Below, piece by piece: positions 5,314 through 5,863 of a stretch of 5,863 bases of DNA. Origin of the DNA: Candidatus Delongbacteria bacterium (GTDB lineage: Bacteria > Bacteroidota > Bacteroidia > Bacteroidales > ML635J-15). The stretch spans positions 1 through 5,863 of the forward strand of contig JAQIDD010000220.1 of NCBI GenBank assembly GCA_027858215.1, read 5' to 3'. A model generated the notes under the pieces. It did not search any database. It saw nothing but the letters and a program-made list of their open reading frames with translations, and was not told where the DNA came from. The stretch's first letter is position 1. Every line of letters begins with the position of its first letter. Position numbers and translations under genes: made by a program.

Positions 5314-5863
5314 TGGAAACAATCACTGAAACAAAATTTCATTTTCCCGGCACAACGGACATATACAATGGTAAAGTCAGGGATGTTTATACCATAGACA
5401 ATAAACACCTTGTTATGGTAGTATCAGACAGGATTTCAGCATTCGATGTTGTGCTGCCAAAAGGCATCCCCTACAAAGGACAGGTATTAAACCAGATTGC
5501 TTCAGAATTTTTGGATGCCACGAAACACATTGTTTCCAACTGGAAAATCTCCACACCCGACCCCATGGTGACAATAGGTCACAAATGCAAACCCTATCCC
5601 GTGGAAATGATTGTCAGGGCATACCTTACAGGAAGCTCATGGAGAGCTTACAAAAAGGGAGCCAGAGACATTTGTGGTGTACCCATTCCTGAAGGCATGA
5701 AAGAACACCAGGCTTTTGAAAGCCCCATTCTCACTCCCACCACCAAAGCAGGACAGGGAGCGCATGACGAAAACATTTCGCGGAAAGAGATTATCCGTCA
5801 GGGGCTGGTAGATGAAGACGAATACAAGCAACTCGAAAAATATGCCCTTGCACTCTTCGAACG
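5310..5863 (+). CDS. purC: Phosphoribosylaminoimidazole-succinocarboxamide synthase (SAICAR synthetase), 3' end outside the window
   Basis: Catalyses ATP-dependent ligation of CAIR with aspartate to give SAICAR in de novo purine synthesis, in the cytoplasm. The visible 184 codons, plus two bases of the next, stay open to the right edge. Recognisable blocks: GKVRDVYTID (23-32), the ATP-site loop that names the family; VVSDRISAFDVVLP (40-53); KPYPVEMIVRAYLTGSSWRAY (95-115), matching the PurC signature with the substrate-binding Arg; and LTPTTKAGQGAHDENIS (138-154). This resembles the long (about 310-residue) bacterial/yeast ADE1-like form, so roughly 60% is present. The start is one of two adjacent ATGs: 5310 overlaps the phoH stop as ATGA, 5313 shares only its final A. 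No clear Shine-Dalgarno is seen, so coupling to phoH translation is likely. No frameshift or missing motif is evident. Confidence 0.96.
   Translation, partial: MMETITETKFHFPGTTDIYNGKVRDVYTIDNKHLVMVVSDRISAFDVVLPKGIPYKGQVLNQIASEFLDATKHIVSNWKISTPDPMVTIGHKCKPYPVEMIVRAYLTGSSWRAYKKGARDICGVPIPEGMKEHQAFESPILTPTTKAGQGAHDENISRKEIIRQGLVDEDEYKQLEKYALALFE

Noticed and set aside
5637..5831. 64-codon minus-strand ORF at the right edge
   Set aside because: It is antisense to purC, whose conserved motifs lie in the same stretch.
1..5863. Undescribed defence or mobile system
   Set aside because: All six genes belong to recognisable housekeeping or envelope families, and no nuclease, toxin, reverse transcriptase, CRISPR repeat or phage gene was seen.

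Overview
This 5.9 kb window looks like ordinary chromosome from a member of the Bacteroidota. That placement is inferred from the type of each gene: a long acyloxyacyl hydrolase (PagL family) ending in an aromatic outer-membrane barrel signature, a DUF62/SAM-hydrolase-like protein with a divergent core motif, a two-domain MazG, and a phoH-purC pair. It also fits the AT-rich leaders without clear Shine-Dalgarno sites and one TTTG / TAnnTTTG-like promoter candidate. I cannot name the genus.

Layout: four genes lie on the minus strand in the left three quarters. In their direction of transcription they are a SAM hydroxide adenosyltransferase-like protein (4291-3509), an outer-membrane acyloxyacyl hydrolase (3407-2241), the nucleotide pyrophosphohydrolase MazG (1925-1134), and a membrane-anchored family 2 glycosyltransferase (1141-11) whose start overlaps the end of mazG by 8 bp. 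A 59-bp divergent promoter region (4292-4350) separates them from a plus-strand operon: a PhoH-family ATPase (4351-5313), then purC (SAICAR synthase) starting inside the phoH stop (ATGA overlap) and cut by the right edge of the window. purC is clearly coding although it has no stop codon here.

Functionally this is mostly housekeeping: purine biosynthesis (purC), an RNA-linked P-loop ATPase (phoH), nucleotide-pool cleaning (mazG), and envelope work (glycosyltransferase; lipid A deacylase-like barrel). I see no convincing new multi-gene system, transposase, CRISPR array, phage gene, tRNA or rRNA.

The parts that the genes do not explain are three. (1) A sharply bounded GC-rich island of about 200 bp (about 2011-2210, roughly 54% GC by hand count) sits beside an 85-bp stretch of about 15% GC; it has a near-perfect 20-bp palindrome and looks like an interspersed repeat or structured RNA rather than a gene. 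(2) A large imperfect palindrome (3439-3518) overlaps the stop of the SAM-hydrolase-like gene. (3) Three tandem copies of a 7-mer directly abut the mazG start codon. In addition, the SAM-hydrolase-like protein lacks all three residues of the Asp-Arg-His triad known for this family while keeping its SAM-binding positions.
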